The notes under the pieces are model-generated. The model was not told the DNA's origin and made no database searches. It saw only the letters and a list, made by a program, of their open reading frames with translations. A program made the translations under genes and the position numbers. From JARRNJ01 sp037385045 (GTDB taxonomy: Bacteria > Pseudomonadota > Gammaproteobacteria > JASBUN01), in the NCBI GenBank assembly GCA_037385045.1, contig JARRNJ010000013.1:1-64000 (forward strand): 64,000 bases of DNA. The letters are read 5' to 3'. Numbering within the stretch: the stretch's first letter is position 1; each line of letters begins with the position of its first letter. Below, in pieces: positions 16,843 through 25,535 of the stretch.

Positions 16843-17694
16843 CTATTTGCCCGCTTTGTCGAACGGCGGGAAATACTTGATGCTGGCCTCCTGGCGCAGC
16901 TTGGCGCCCAAAGCCGCGACGGCTTTCCGCACCTCCTGGTTGTGCAGGTAGCGCTCGATGGCGGGCTCCGCCTGCTTGAAGGTCAACGGCTGCTCCTGGG
17001 ACTTGACCAGTTGCACCACGGAAGTGCCCTGGGGCGTATTGAACTTGAGCGCCTGGCCGTCCTTGAGGTTGGCCACCGCACTGAGCAGATGGTAGGGGAT
17101 ATCCTCGGCCGCCTTGACCGTCGACCCCGCGCGGTAGCGGATACCCTGGCCCTTGAGCCATTTCACCAATTCGTTCAGGTTCTTGACTTTGCCATAGTGC
17201 TCGTTCACCGACTGCAGCTGCTTGCCTTTGGCGGCGATCATCACTTCCTGCAGCCGATAGATGCGCCGTTTACTGAACAACTCCGGATGTTTGTCGAAAT
17301 ACGCCCGCGCCTGCTCGGCCGTCGGCTCGGGCAGATTGGCCGTGTGTCGGGCGACGTAAGCGCGCACCAGGATCACCTGCGTAGCCGCCTCGATGGCCTT
17401 GCGCACCTCCGGATCCTTCTGCAACTTTTCCTTACGCGCCTGCTTCAGGAACAGGTGATTGTTGATCAGCCCTTCCAGCGCCGCCTGCTCATTGGTCAAC
17501 GTGGCCGGCGCGTGCGACAAGCGGGACAGGGCTTTGCCGACGTCACCCGTGGTGATCGTGGCCCCGTTGACGGTGGCCGCGGGTTGGTCGGCGGCGCTTC
17601 TTTCGGCGGCCCCTGCGGGCAGCGCACCGACGGTGCATATCAACGCCGTCGCGCACACCAGTGCACGAGCGGAATACTTGGCTGGCAGTGGCAT
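16843..17694 (-). CDS. EpsD-family peptidyl-prolyl cis-trans isomerase
   Basis: A 283-residue periplasmic protein. A signal peptide covers about residues 1-30 (ends AGAAERS). A SurA-like N-terminal helical region follows: ATVNGATITTGDVGKALSRL, ALEGLINNHLFLKQARKEKL and PEVRKAIEAATQVILVRAY. Then comes KHPELFSKRRIYRLQEVMI, a pattern of the EpsD subfamily of parvulin-like isomerases. EpsD members are usually linked to exopolysaccharide and PEP-CTERM/exosortase systems, so this fits the PEP-CTERM protein near 49.6 kb. No polysaccharide genes are adjacent. The ATG has GAGGAAATC upstream. Confidence 0.77.
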   Translation of the reverse strand: MPLPAKYSARALVCATALICTVGALPAGAAERSAADQPAATVNGATITTGDVGKALSRLSHAPATLTNEQAALEGLINNHLFLKQARKEKLQKDPEVRKAIEAATQVILVRAYVARHTANLPEPTAEQARAYFDKHPELFSKRRIYRLQEVMIAAKGKQLQSVNEHYGKVKNLNELVKWLKGQGIRYRAGSTVKAAEDIPYHLLSAVANLKDGQALKFNTPQGTSVVQLVKSQEQPLTFKQAEPAIERYLHNQEVRKAVAALGAKLRQEASIKYFPPFDKAGK

Positions 17695-17970
17695 CAATGA
17701 TTTCCTCGGAGTTGCTTCCCGTATCGGAATACGGCCTGGGTCCCGGCGCATCCCCGCGGGGAGCGCACCACATCTGCCGCGCCGTGCGGCCGGACCGGCG
17801 CGATCACGCCGGACAGTGTACCCCCTGCCAGCCCCCGATTCGAGCCATGCGGCCACCCTGCACGACACCGCCCGCCGCAATATCCGCGGCCGGTTTGCCC
17901 CGGGGCCGCGATAGCAGTATAAAACCAAGCTGTACAACGGCATTGGAACCGCCCAAGGACACAGAACCCC

Positions 17971-18258
17971 ATGAGTGATGTCACCGTCTGGCTGATCGCC
18001 CTGGCCTTTTACGCGCCGATCCACTACCTCGGGCCACTGCTGGTCGGGGTGATCACCGGTACAGAAGACGCCGCCGAGCGCAAAATGCTGTTACGTTCGG
18101 TAACCATCGACTGCACCCTGTCCATGGCGCTGGCCTTCAGCATCACCCTGGTCACGTTCCAAACCCACCTGCAGTGGGCCATGGGGGTCCTGCTGCTGTC
18201 CATGATCGTTCCGTACACCCACCTCGCGCTGCTGCGCTACCGCCGCCGGCGCGCCTGA
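17971..18258 (+). CDS. Small membrane protein, unrecognised
   Basis: A 95-residue protein with three hydrophobic segments: VWLIALAFYAPIHYLGPLLVGVI, TLSMALAFSITLVTF and WAMGVLLLSMIVPYTHLALL, with a charged loop GTEDAAERKMLLRS between the first two and a basic end RYRRRRA. I do not recognise the family. It is divergent from the EpsD-like gene. AAGGA lies upstream of the ATG. Confidence 0.6.
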   Translation: MSDVTVWLIALAFYAPIHYLGPLLVGVITGTEDAAERKMLLRSVTIDCTLSMALAFSITLVTFQTHLQWAMGVLLLSMIVPYTHLALLRYRRRRA

Positions 18259-18280
18259 ACGCACCGGCGGCCGCGATTGC

Positions 18281-18481
18281 TCAGGCGGTGTGAACGAAGG
18301 TGTACTCGTCGCCGTGGCGTTCGATCTTCACATGCGCCCTTCCCATCAGGCGTTCCTGTCCGTCGGCCAGGCTGGTCATTTCGCCGGCACAGACCGGATG
18401 GCCGGAGCGCGTCACGGCGCAGTAGAGCGGACCCAGGTGATCGTGATTGCCGGGTTTCAAGGTCAGCGATTCATTGTGCAT
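18281..18481 (-). CDS. Small soluble protein, unrecognised
   Basis: A 66-residue protein that starts MHNESLTLKPGNHDHLGPLY. Its centre has YCAVTRSGHPVCAG, with two cysteines ten residues apart, and its end is VKIERHGDEYTFVHTA. It has no signal peptide or membrane segment. AGAGGAGG sits 7 bases before the ATG, supporting translation. It lies downstream of the MpaB-type gene on the same strand. Confidence 0.55.
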   Translation of the reverse strand: MHNESLTLKPGNHDHLGPLYCAVTRSGHPVCAGEMTSLADGQERLMGRAHVKIERHGDEYTFVHTA

Positions 18482-18542
18482 TTCGAGCCTCCTCTGGTTG
18501 GCGCTTCGATGTGCCGCGGGATGCTCAGCGGCGCGGCGGTCA

Positions 18543-19424
18543 CTACACGGTCGCCCTCGCGCGGCGCAGTTGCCGTTCCCGCCGTCGTGCGGCGGGCACC
18601 CCACGCAGGCGCCGCGGGACCAATCTGACCGCCAGCCGGACCATGACCGCGATCAGGCGGAAACCGAGCCGCACCGGCGCGTTGCGGCGCAATCCGTAGG
18701 CATCGGCCAGCGGCTGCGGCAGCAACATGGCCGCCATGACGTAGTTGGCCGGAGCCAGCAGCCGGGTCAGTACAGTGCCGCCGAGTAGACTGCGGCGGAT
18801 ATCGCGTGCGGTCGCCGTGACCGACACGGCAGGCCCGCTCAACATGCCATTCATCCAGGCCCGGAAGTCGTTCCAGCCGGGCGGATAGCAGTCGCGTGCG
18901 ATGCCGAACAATTCGCCAAAGCGCTTCGACTCCTGGTAGAACTGTTCCTTGTCGGCGGCCGACAGCGGTTCGACAAACAGCTCGTAGGCCACCACGGACG
19001 AATCCACCAGCGTCGCCGCGACCCACAACGCCAGTTGGCTGTCGGTGGCCGCGTAGGCGGGATCGACCCCGGCGGGCAGCGCGGCGGGCACCACGCCGCG
19101 GACCCGGCGGTGGATATCACGGACCCGTGCCGCTGCCTCCACCGCCGTGTCGGCCGACCCGAACACCATCGCATACACCGCCGTAAAGGTACGGATACCG
19201 CGCCCCAGCGGATCGTCCCGGTAGCGGCTGTGGTCGGCAACCCCCTGAGCGACTTTGGGATGCGCGACCTGCATCAGCAGCGCCCGCATGCCTGCCAACA
19301 GCAGTGCCGGTTCCCGGGCCACCCGCCAGAACACGCCATTGGCGTCGAAGAAGCCCTGGTCCGGCTGGAGCGGGCCACGCAAGGCGTCGAGATGCTCGCG
19401 GAACTGTTCGACTGGCTGTGGCAT
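18543..19424 (-). CDS. MpaB/DUF2236 family oxygenase-like protein
   Basis: A 293-residue protein of the DUF2236 group, whose members include the rubber oxygenase Lcp and the mycophenolate enzyme MpaB. Typical segments are visible: ARVAREPALLLAGMRALLMQVAHPKVAQGVADHS (in part), YRDDPLGRGIRTFTAVYAMVFG, a Trp-containing LALWVAATLVDSSVVAYELFV, and C-terminal hydrophobic helices followed by an Arg-rich tail. The family binds heme b through conserved His residues. Substrate unknown. The ATG at 19424 agrees with family length. Confidence 0.78.
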   Translation of the reverse strand: MPQPVEQFREHLDALRGPLQPDQGFFDANGVFWRVAREPALLLAGMRALLMQVAHPKVAQGVADHSRYRDDPLGRGIRTFTAVYAMVFGSADTAVEAAARVRDIHRRVRGVVPAALPAGVDPAYAATDSQLALWVAATLVDSSVVAYELFVEPLSAADKEQFYQESKRFGELFGIARDCYPPGWNDFRAWMNGMLSGPAVSVTATARDIRRSLLGGTVLTRLLAPANYVMAAMLLPQPLADAYGLRRNAPVRLGFRLIAVMVRLAVRLVPRRLRGVPAARRRERQLRRARATV

Positions 19425-19559
19425 TGGACTGTCGGCGGGCAGGATAAATGGGGCTGCCGCACCTTCAAGCGTAGACGTTGGCGCGCGCCCGGGTCAGTGC
19501 TGCGCCGCGCCGCTGCAGCCAATACCGCGGCTCAGATAGGGGAAAGCAGCGGTCGTGGT

Positions 19560-20312
19560 TCAGATAACCAGCATGGCGATACCCACCAATACGCACAACC
19601 AGGCCGCCATCCAGCGCACGGTGGCCGCATTGATGGCGTGGGCGATCCGGGCGCCGAGCAGCACGCCCACCACCTGGAAGGTCGCGATGGTGGCCGCGAC
19701 CTTGAAGTCGATCGACCCATAGGTGAGATTGCCTACGGTGCCCGACCCCGCGGCCAGAACCCCAAGGACTTGGCCCGCACCGATGGTGGGCAGGGGGGCG
19801 AAGCCGGTCGCCAACATGACGGGGACCAACAATATCGGACCGCCGGCACCGACGAGCACTGAGCCGAAGCCGGCGAAAGCACCGATCGAAACGAGCAACA
19901 CGGCACGACGTAACGGCCTGTCCTGGAACGGCGAAATACGCCGGCGGCGGCTGCCGACGAGCACATAGACGCCAGCGAACATCACTACCGCGCCGAGCAA
20001 AATTGACAGCACGCCGCTGGCCGTTACTGCGTTGACGACGGCGCCGATGAACCCAAACAACACGGCGCCACCGGCCAAAGGCAGCGTGATCGCCCAATCG
20101 ATGCTGCCATGACGATAGTACGCCAGGGCGCCGAAAAGGTTGGTGGCGACGAAACTGCATAATGCCGTGGCCATAGCCTGGTGCACCGGCAGCCCGACAA
20201 CGTAAATCAACACCGGCGTAATCAGAAGGCCGCCGATGCCCACGGTGCCGATCAGCAGACCCACTCCCAGGGCGGAAGTCGCCAGCACGACTAGTATGGC
20301 CCCGGCGGTCAT
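19560..20312 (-). CDS. TauE/SafE family sulfite/sulfonate exporter-like protein
   Basis: A 250-residue protein with about eight transmembrane helices in two related halves. The first contains LLIGTVGIGGLLITPVLIY and the second FAGFGSVLVGAGGPILLVP, the repeated GxGGxxxxP signatures of TauE/SafE proteins. The family exports sulfite, sulfoacetate or related organosulfur anions. Given thiosulfate and sulfite enzymes in this window a sulfur role is reasonable, but it is inference. The start overlaps the preceding small gene by four bases. Confidence 0.85.
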   Translation of the reverse strand: MTAGAILVVLATSALGVGLLIGTVGIGGLLITPVLIYVVGLPVHQAMATALCSFVATNLFGALAYYRHGSIDWAITLPLAGGAVLFGFIGAVVNAVTASGVLSILLGAVVMFAGVYVLVGSRRRRISPFQDRPLRRAVLLVSIGAFAGFGSVLVGAGGPILLVPVMLATGFAPLPTIGAGQVLGVLAAGSGTVGNLTYGSIDFKVAATIATFQVVGVLLGARIAHAINAATVRWMAAWLCVLVGIAMLVI

Positions 20313-20455
20313 GTCGAAGCGGCGTCGGGCACGGTGAGCGCGCGTGAGACGACCACCCTAAACCATTGGGTGCCGAACATGGCTTCTCCTTCGTAAGGAT
20401 GGTCGAAGCCGTTCTCGCACCACGCGGCCGACTGCCAGAAATCCAGGTGTGCCAT
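20309..20455 (-). CDS. Small protein coupled to the TauE-like gene
   Basis: A 48-residue product that begins MAHLDFWQSAAWCENGF, contains DHPYEGEAMFGTQWFRVVVS, and ends VPDAAST. Its stop overlaps the TauE-like start (ATGA). The frame is open upstream to 20905 without any recognisable content, so this may be a short coupled gene or a remnant of a longer one. The ribosome binding site (AGGGACAG, 13 bases away) is poor. I do not recognise it. Confidence 0.4.
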   Translation of the reverse strand: MAHLDFWQSAAWCENGFDHPYEGEAMFGTQWFRVVVSRALTVPDAAST

Positions 20456-20502
20456 TATCGTTGTCTGTCCCTGGCATGGCCAGCGCAAATCGAGATGGGC
20501 GA

Positions 20503-21408
20503 CTAGCGGGCGGTAAACAGCTCGGAGCGGGCCGCCTCGCTCACGGCCACTACCGCCGCATGACGCAGGCGCCGTTCCGCGGAAATGGCATAGAAGTGCT
20601 GACGCACCTGCTCGGCGCGCCCGATGACCTGGACATCGTATTGACGAGACACTTCCCGCTCGATAACGCTGGGGATGGTGAACACGCCCACGCCGGCCTG
20701 ACCGAAGGCCTTCATCAACGCGCTGTCCTCGAACTCCCCCACAATCCGTGGACGGATGTCGTTGCGGTCGAGCCACTGCATCAGCGCACCACGCACTGCG
20801 GTGTTGACCGCCGGCAGCAGCATCGGCGCATCGGCGAGCGATTGGGGAAACCGCCGCCGGTATCTGGGCGCCAGCGCACGAGCGGCGAAAAACGTGGTGC
20901 CGCACTCGCCCAGCAGGTGATTGAACGCGCGCACGTTGGCCGCGGTGCCGACGGCGGTATCGGCCAGCACCATATCCAGCTTGTGCACGGCGACCTCGGC
21001 CAGCAGGTCATCGAGCTTGCCCTCGCGGCAGACGATGCGCACCGGCTCGGGCAACGCCAGCGCCGGCTCCAGCAGCCGGTAGGCAATGTTCTTCGGCACC
21101 ACGTCGACGATGCCCACCGCGAACCCCAGCGGCCGGCCGCTCACCCGGCCTTCGAGCACGTCGGTCATTTCCGCGCCGAGCCGGAACATCTCCTCCGCGT
21201 AATCGAACACCAGCCGCCCGGTGTCGGTGAGCCGCAGCGTGCGCCCCACCCGCGTGAACAGCGCCGCCCCCACCGATTGTTCCAGCAGCCGCAGCTGGGC
21301 GCTGATGGTCTGGGGAGTGAGGTGCAGCGCCTCGCCGGCGCGGGCGATCGTGCCTTCGCGGGCCACGGTCCAGAAATAAAACAAGTGATTGTAATTCAGT
21401 CCCCGCAT
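20503..21408 (-). CDS. nhaR: LysR-type regulator NhaR
   Basis: A 301-residue LysR-family activator. The N-terminus MRGLNYNHLFYFWTVAREG, the HTH segment AGEALHLTPQTISAQLRLLEQ, LGFAVGIVDVVPK, HKLDMVLADTAVG, LLGECGTTFFAA, and IVGEFEDSALMKAFGQAGVGVF closely follow NhaR, the sodium-responsive activator of nhaA. No antiporter gene lies in this window, so the target is elsewhere or differs. It is divergent from htpX over a 170-base AT-rich spacer. Confidence 0.87.
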   Translation of the reverse strand: MRGLNYNHLFYFWTVAREGTIARAGEALHLTPQTISAQLRLLEQSVGAALFTRVGRTLRLTDTGRLVFDYAEEMFRLGAEMTDVLEGRVSGRPLGFAVGIVDVVPKNIAYRLLEPALALPEPVRIVCREGKLDDLLAEVAVHKLDMVLADTAVGTAANVRAFNHLLGECGTTFFAARALAPRYRRRFPQSLADAPMLLPAVNTAVRGALMQWLDRNDIRPRIVGEFEDSALMKAFGQAGVGVFTIPSVIEREVSRQYDVQVIGRAEQVRQHFYAISAERRLRHAAVVAVSEAARSELFTAR

Positions 21409-21575
21409 GGCTTAATTATTCGTATTTACCGATGAATAACAACCAAACAATCGAATTTATTTTATTTTTTGCCGACGCTAGACTGGCTCCCAAATCCGGA
21501 TCCAGATGGCGGGACGGCAACTGTCGACCCGCGTGGCCGCGGCCGGAGCGGCGTTTAACCGATCGAGGTAAAGGT
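21409..21575. promoter_or_regulatory. AT-rich divergent promoter region nhaR/htpX
   Basis: Unusually AT-rich for this genome around 21410-21475, including taattattcgtatttacc and aatttattttattttt. LysR proteins normally bind such divergent spacers and control both sides, so NhaR autoregulation and an effect on htpX are plausible but not shown. Confidence 0.4.
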
Positions 21576-22496
21576 ATGAAACGAGTATTGCTTTTTGTGG
21601 GAACCAACCTGGCGATCCTGGTGGTACTGGGCATCACCGCGACCCTGCTGGGCGTGACCGGTTTCCTGGGCGGCAATTCTCTCAACGTCCCCGCCCTGCT
21701 GGGCTTCGCCGCCGTCTTCGGCATGGGCGGCGCCTTCCTGTCGCTGGCGATATCCAAATGGGTGGCGCGCAAGTCCACCGGCGCACGGGTGATCGAGCAG
21801 CCGGCCGACGAGGCGGAGCGCTGGCTGCTGGAGACGGTTGCCTTCCAGGCGCGCAGAGCGGGCGTCAAGATGCCCCAGGTGGCCATCTACGACTCCCCCG
21901 ATGCCAATGCATTCGCCACCGGGCCGAGCCGCAACAATGCCCTGGTGGCGGTCAGCACCGGTCTGCTGGCATCCATGAACCGGGATGAAGTGGAAGCGGT
22001 GCTGGCCCACGAGGTGAGCCACGTGGCCAACGGCGACATGGTGACCCTGGCGCTGATTCAGGGCGTGCTCAATACGTTCGTCATCGCCCTGGCCCGGGTG
22101 GCCGGCTTCCTGGTCGACCGCGCCGTGTCCGCCAACAATGACGACGACCACGGGGCCCACGGACCCGGGATCGCCTATTGGGTGACCACCATTGCCGCGG
22201 AAATCCTGCTCGGCATCCTGGCGACCCTGGTGGTGATGTGGTTCAGCCGCAAGCGGGAATTCCGGGCCGACGCCGGCGGCGCGGCGCTGGCCGGCCGCGG
22301 CAAGATGGTTGCGGCGCTGGAGCGGTTGCGCTCGCTGCACGAGCCGGCGCAGATGCCTTCGCAAATGGCCGCCTTCGGCATCAACAGCGGACGAGGGGGA
22401 GTGATGCACCTGTTCATGTCCCATCCGCCACTGGAGCAGCGCATCGCGGCCCTGAAGGGTGAAACGCGGGCGCCCGTTTCGGCCCACGCCTTCTGA
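21576..22496 (+). CDS. htpX: Heat-shock membrane protease HtpX
   Basis: A 306-residue M48-family zinc metalloprotease of the inner membrane. Two N-terminal hydrophobic segments (MKRVLLFVGTNLAILVVLG; LLGFAAVFGMGGAFLSLAIS) precede the catalytic domain. The motif HEVSH (145-149) gives the zinc ligands His145 and His149 plus Glu146, and the third ligand Glu lies in SRKREFRADAGG. PDANAFATGPSRNNALVAVS is conserved in HtpX. It degrades misfolded membrane proteins. GAGGTAAAGGT precedes the ATG. It probably responds to envelope stress, and nhaR lies divergently. Confidence 0.93.
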   Translation: MKRVLLFVGTNLAILVVLGITATLLGVTGFLGGNSLNVPALLGFAAVFGMGGAFLSLAISKWVARKSTGARVIEQPADEAERWLLETVAFQARRAGVKMPQVAIYDSPDANAFATGPSRNNALVAVSTGLLASMNRDEVEAVLAHEVSHVANGDMVTLALIQGVLNTFVIALARVAGFLVDRAVSANNDDDHGAHGPGIAYWVTTIAAEILLGILATLVVMWFSRKREFRADAGGAALAGRGKMVAALERLRSLHEPAQMPSQMAAFGINSGRGGVMHLFMSHPPLEQRIAALKGETRAPVSAHAF

Positions 22497-22572
22497 CCGC
22501 AGGGGCATCGGCCCCGACTCGGGAGCCCGACGCCGCGCAAGCGCCGGGCTCCTCGTTTGCACGATCCCCTGA

Positions 22573-23721
22573 TCAGCGCTGGTGATCGCGCTGGTCCCGC
22601 CGCTGCGGTTCGCGCCGCTGGCGCTGCTTGGGCGCCTGGCGCTGCTGCTGGCGTTCCTGGCCCTGCGAGGCTTCCCGGCGCTCGCGCTGATAGCGCCGCT
22701 CCAACAGATTGCGCTCGCGCTGGTGCTCCTGGTTGAGGCTGCGGACCTCCTCGCGCTCGTCGCGCCGCAGCCGCTGGGTGGTCTGCGGTGGCGTCCGGCG
22801 CTGCAGTTCGCGCTGGTAGCGCTGCTCCACCTGCCGCTGTTCCTGGCGCTGGCGCTCGATCATTTGCCGGCGCTCCAGCTGCTCGCGCTGACGCACCTGC
22901 TCGGGGCTCTGGGGCCGGCGGACTGCCGGCGGGGGCGCCGCTCCACGCGGTCCTTCCACCACCCGCGGACGGTACACCGGAACTTCCCGCCTGGTCGGTG
23001 CAGGTGCGCGGCGCAGGCGCGGTGAATCCACATCCTGCAGTCGATGGCGGATTACCGGACGCCCGGCCGCCCGCTCCACCTGCCGCACGTCGAGGCTGTG
23101 ATTGGCGAGCCGGCGGTTGCGGTAGCTGTAACGGGTGGTGTTCCGGGTGCGCCCGAAAAGCACCACGTTGCGCGCCGGCAGCACGGCGTAGCGAACGATG
23201 TGGGGTCGGACGAATTCGCGCTCGGGCACGAACACCCAGGTGGTGGACCGGATGTGCCGCTCGATCAACGTGATGCTGATGCTGAAGCCGCTGCTGGGAT
23301 GCCAGGCCGCGTCCGGTGGCAAGGGCGCCCAACCGACCCACCCGTCGCCGTAGCGCCACGCCACCCAGGCCGGCGCCCATTCCGTTCCCGGCAGCCAGAC
23401 CCAGCCGTAGTCGTCGTCATATACCCAACGGCCGTAGTGGAACGGCCCCCAGCCCCATGCCCAGTCGGAGACCCAGAGCCACCCGTAGTCGTCGGTGTAG
23501 GCCCAGTGGCCGTGCGTGTACGGGCGCCAGTTGACCGGCACGCCGCGGGGCACCCACACCCAGCCGTAGCGGTGGCGCTGCACCCAGTGGCCGTAAGGAG
23601 ACAGGTCCCGGTAAACGACACGCAGATCGACCTGCAGCCGGTCCGCGCTCGCCGCCGGAGCGAACGAGAACCCCGCACCGAGCGTGAGCGCGGCCACGGC
23701 CACCAAAAGGAATTTGCGCAT
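22573..23721 (-). CDS. DUF6600-like exported protein with YGWVW/WAW repeats and Arg/Gln-rich tail
   Basis: A 382-residue secreted protein. A signal peptide covers residues 1-26. Residues 30-150 contain repeated Trp/Tyr/Gly units (YGHWVQRHRYGWVWVP, YGWLWVSDWAWGWGPF, YGWVWLPGTEWAPAWV), each containing a W-x-W pair, as in DUF6600/YXWGXW proteins. A central part of about 70 residues follows. The last 150 residues are Arg/Gln/Glu-rich and probably a long coiled or disordered tail (QQQRQAPKQRQRREPQRR). Function unknown; likely outer-surface or periplasmic, possibly polyanion-binding. SD before the ATG: GGAGG. Confidence 0.7.
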   Translation of the reverse strand: MRKFLLVAVAALTLGAGFSFAPAASADRLQVDLRVVYRDLSPYGHWVQRHRYGWVWVPRGVPVNWRPYTHGHWAYTDDYGWLWVSDWAWGWGPFHYGRWVYDDDYGWVWLPGTEWAPAWVAWRYGDGWVGWAPLPPDAAWHPSSGFSISITLIERHIRSTTWVFVPEREFVRPHIVRYAVLPARNVVLFGRTRNTTRYSYRNRRLANHSLDVRQVERAAGRPVIRHRLQDVDSPRLRRAPAPTRREVPVYRPRVVEGPRGAAPPPAVRRPQSPEQVRQREQLERRQMIERQRQEQRQVEQRYQRELQRRTPPQTTQRLRRDEREEVRSLNQEHQRERNLLERRYQRERREASQGQERQQQRQAPKQRQRREPQRRDQRDHQR

Positions 23722-23894
23722 GGCAACACCTCCAGGAAATGAACAGCACTTCGCGACGGGACGACGGGAATGCGCCTCCGTAGCGCCATCTTGCCTGGAG
23801 CATTGTCCGGCGGTGTTGCTGAATCCAGACTGAACGGGGTGGTGGCCCGCCGCCTCGCCAGGCGTGGGGCGGGCCAGCGGGCAGCCGGGTTGAG

Positions 23895-24260
23895 TTACCC
23901 GTTCTTGGCCAGCCCCAGAATAAGCTTAGCCAGCTTCTGGGCTTGTGCGTGATTGGCCATTCCCGGCGGCATGGGGATCGACCCCCAGATCCCGGAGCCG
24001 CCGTGCTCGATGCGCTTCGCCACTTCGTCCGGCGCTTTGGGATCATCCTTGTATTTTTGCGCCACGGCGGCCCAGGCCGGGCCGACGCGCTTTGCGCTGA
24101 TGGCGTGGCAGGACATGCAGCTCAGGCCCTGGGACGATACGTAGCTGGTGAGCTTGGCGGCGTCCGCCTGATTGACGGCCGGCGCGGCGATAGCGGTCGA
24201 CGCAAACCCGGCGGCCGCAGCAACAACCGCCGCGGTGGCCAGGGTGATGACAGTCTTCAT
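23895..24260 (-). CDS. Class I cytochrome c (c551/c552-like)
   Basis: A 121-residue periplasmic monoheme cytochrome. A signal peptide covers residues 1-26. CMSCH at 48-52 binds heme, and Met97 in GSIPMPPG is the axial ligand. GPAWAAVAQKY and AKLILGLAKNG match small cytochromes c551/c552 that shuttle electrons to oxidases or reductases. It could accept electrons from the sulfur-oxidising enzymes in this window; that is inference, as it stands alone. The ATG follows AGAAGGATTGCATC. Confidence 0.88.
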   Translation of the reverse strand: MKTVITLATAAVVAAAAGFASTAIAAPAVNQADAAKLTSYVSSQGLSCMSCHAISAKRVGPAWAAVAQKYKDDPKAPDEVAKRIEHGGSGIWGSIPMPPGMANHAQAQKLAKLILGLAKNG

Positions 24261-24577
24261 GATGCAATCCTTCTGGTTGAGCCCAAACAGTTGCCGCTAT
24301 GCGGCGGCGCGCCGCTTAGGACATTCAATAATTCTATTTAATAGCATGGCCCAGCCACGGGCGGCCCGTCTTGATTTTTGTCATAGGCACCCGTTTGTGA
24401 ACAGATGGTAACGATCGCCGCTGTCGCTCACACGGGCCGGGACGGCCGCTATACTTCGCGTCATCCGGCAGGTCCTCTGCCGCACCAATTTCCTGCTCAC
24501 CAAGCGCACGGCCGCCCGGTCAGCTCTTGGCCTCGCTCCGGAGCGCTGATCGGTGGCCGCAGTCACAGGAGGTCGTT
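24261..24577. other. Divergent intergenic region with AT-rich centre
   Basis: About 317 bases between the cytochrome and FMN-reductase genes. The stretch ttcaataattctatttaatagcat near 24325-24348 is AT-rich and is the likely promoter area for the cytochrome on the minus strand. No gene seen. Confidence 0.35.
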
Positions 24578-25159
24578 ATGGACAAACCAGCGGCACAGCC
24601 TACGGTCAACATTCTCGGCATTCCCGGCAGCTTGCGCCGGGATTCGTACAACCGCGCGGCGCTTGAAGCGGCCCAGCAGCTGGCGCCGGCGGGAGCGCAA
24701 GTGGAGATATTCGATCTGCACGGGATACCGGGCTTCAGCGAGGACGACGAACGCGATCCGCCGGCGCAGGTGGTGGAACTCAAGCGGCGCGTGCGCGCGG
24801 CGGACGCCATCCTGTTCGCGACGCCCGAGTACAACTACTCCATTCCCGGAGTGCTGAAGAACGCGATCGACTGGGCGTCACGCCCCTATGGCGACAGTGC
24901 GTGGGACGGCAAGCCGGCAGCGGTGATGGGCGCGTCCATTGGGACTGTCGGCACCGCGCGGGCCCAGTACCACCTGCGCCAATGCTTCGTGTTCCTCAAC
25001 ATGCCGGCCATCAACCGGCCCGAGGTGATGATCGCCAACGCCCCGCACGGCTTCGACCAAAACGGCAATCTGGTCAACGAAACTTCACGCCGGCTGATCG
25101 CCGAACTGGTGGACAACCTGGTTTCCTGGAGCCGCCGGCTGAAGGGCGTGGCCGCCTGA
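24578..25159 (+). CDS. NADPH-dependent FMN reductase
   Basis: A 193-residue flavodoxin-fold reductase. ILGIPGSLRRDSYNRAAL gives the phosphate-binding GSLRxxS loop, and TPEYNYSIPGVLKNAIDWASRP is the FMN-binding signature shared with ChrR/YieF and azoreductase-type proteins. GASIGTVGTARAQYHLRQ follows. It reduces quinones, chromate or azo compounds using NAD(P)H; the natural substrate is unknown. ACAGGAGGTCGTT lies right before the ATG. It is a single gene. Confidence 0.88.
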   Translation: MDKPAAQPTVNILGIPGSLRRDSYNRAALEAAQQLAPAGAQVEIFDLHGIPGFSEDDERDPPAQVVELKRRVRAADAILFATPEYNYSIPGVLKNAIDWASRPYGDSAWDGKPAAVMGASIGTVGTARAQYHLRQCFVFLNMPAINRPEVMIANAPHGFDQNGNLVNETSRRLIAELVDNLVSWSRRLKGVAA

Positions 25160-25231
25160 ACGTGCACCGCGCCCCCGCCGGGCACGGGACCCGGTCGGAC
25201 CGGCGCGTTGACGATCGCGGCGGCGCTGCCG

Positions 25232-25426
25232 TCAGCTGCCCGCCGCTAACAATGCGACGACGATCAGCAGCAGTGCAAACCCTTGCAGGGCAATGCGGCT
25301 TTCCATCAGCTGCAGGCTGTGCGTGCGGTCGAACGCACCGCCGACACCCATGGATCCGATTCCGGTGAAGAGCACGCCGACGGCGGCGACCAGGGCAATA
25401 ATGACAAGGACAGTGAGTGCGGACAT
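25232..25426 (-). CDS. Two-span HIG1-like/twin-transmembrane small protein
   Basis: A 64-residue protein with helix 1 (ALTVLVIIALVAAVGVLFTGIGSM), a loop DRTHSLQLMESRIALQG and helix 2 (FALLLIVVALLAA). The loop with a conserved-looking LMESRIALQG pattern recalls HIG1-domain/twin-TM proteins near respiratory complexes, but similarity is weak. GAGGAGG stands 7 bases before the chosen ATG (25426), so I prefer it to a TTG two codons upstream. Confidence 0.6.
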   Translation of the reverse strand: MSALTVLVIIALVAAVGVLFTGIGSMGVGGAFDRTHSLQLMESRIALQGFALLLIVVALLAAGS

Positions 25427-25535
25427 GACCAAACCTCCTCTGCCGCTATATTGCGTACGCTACCAGGGAAGCGACGATGGCGCATTGACCGCTATCAACC
25501 GGAGGCGGGTCACACAATCGGCGCTCGACGCGGCC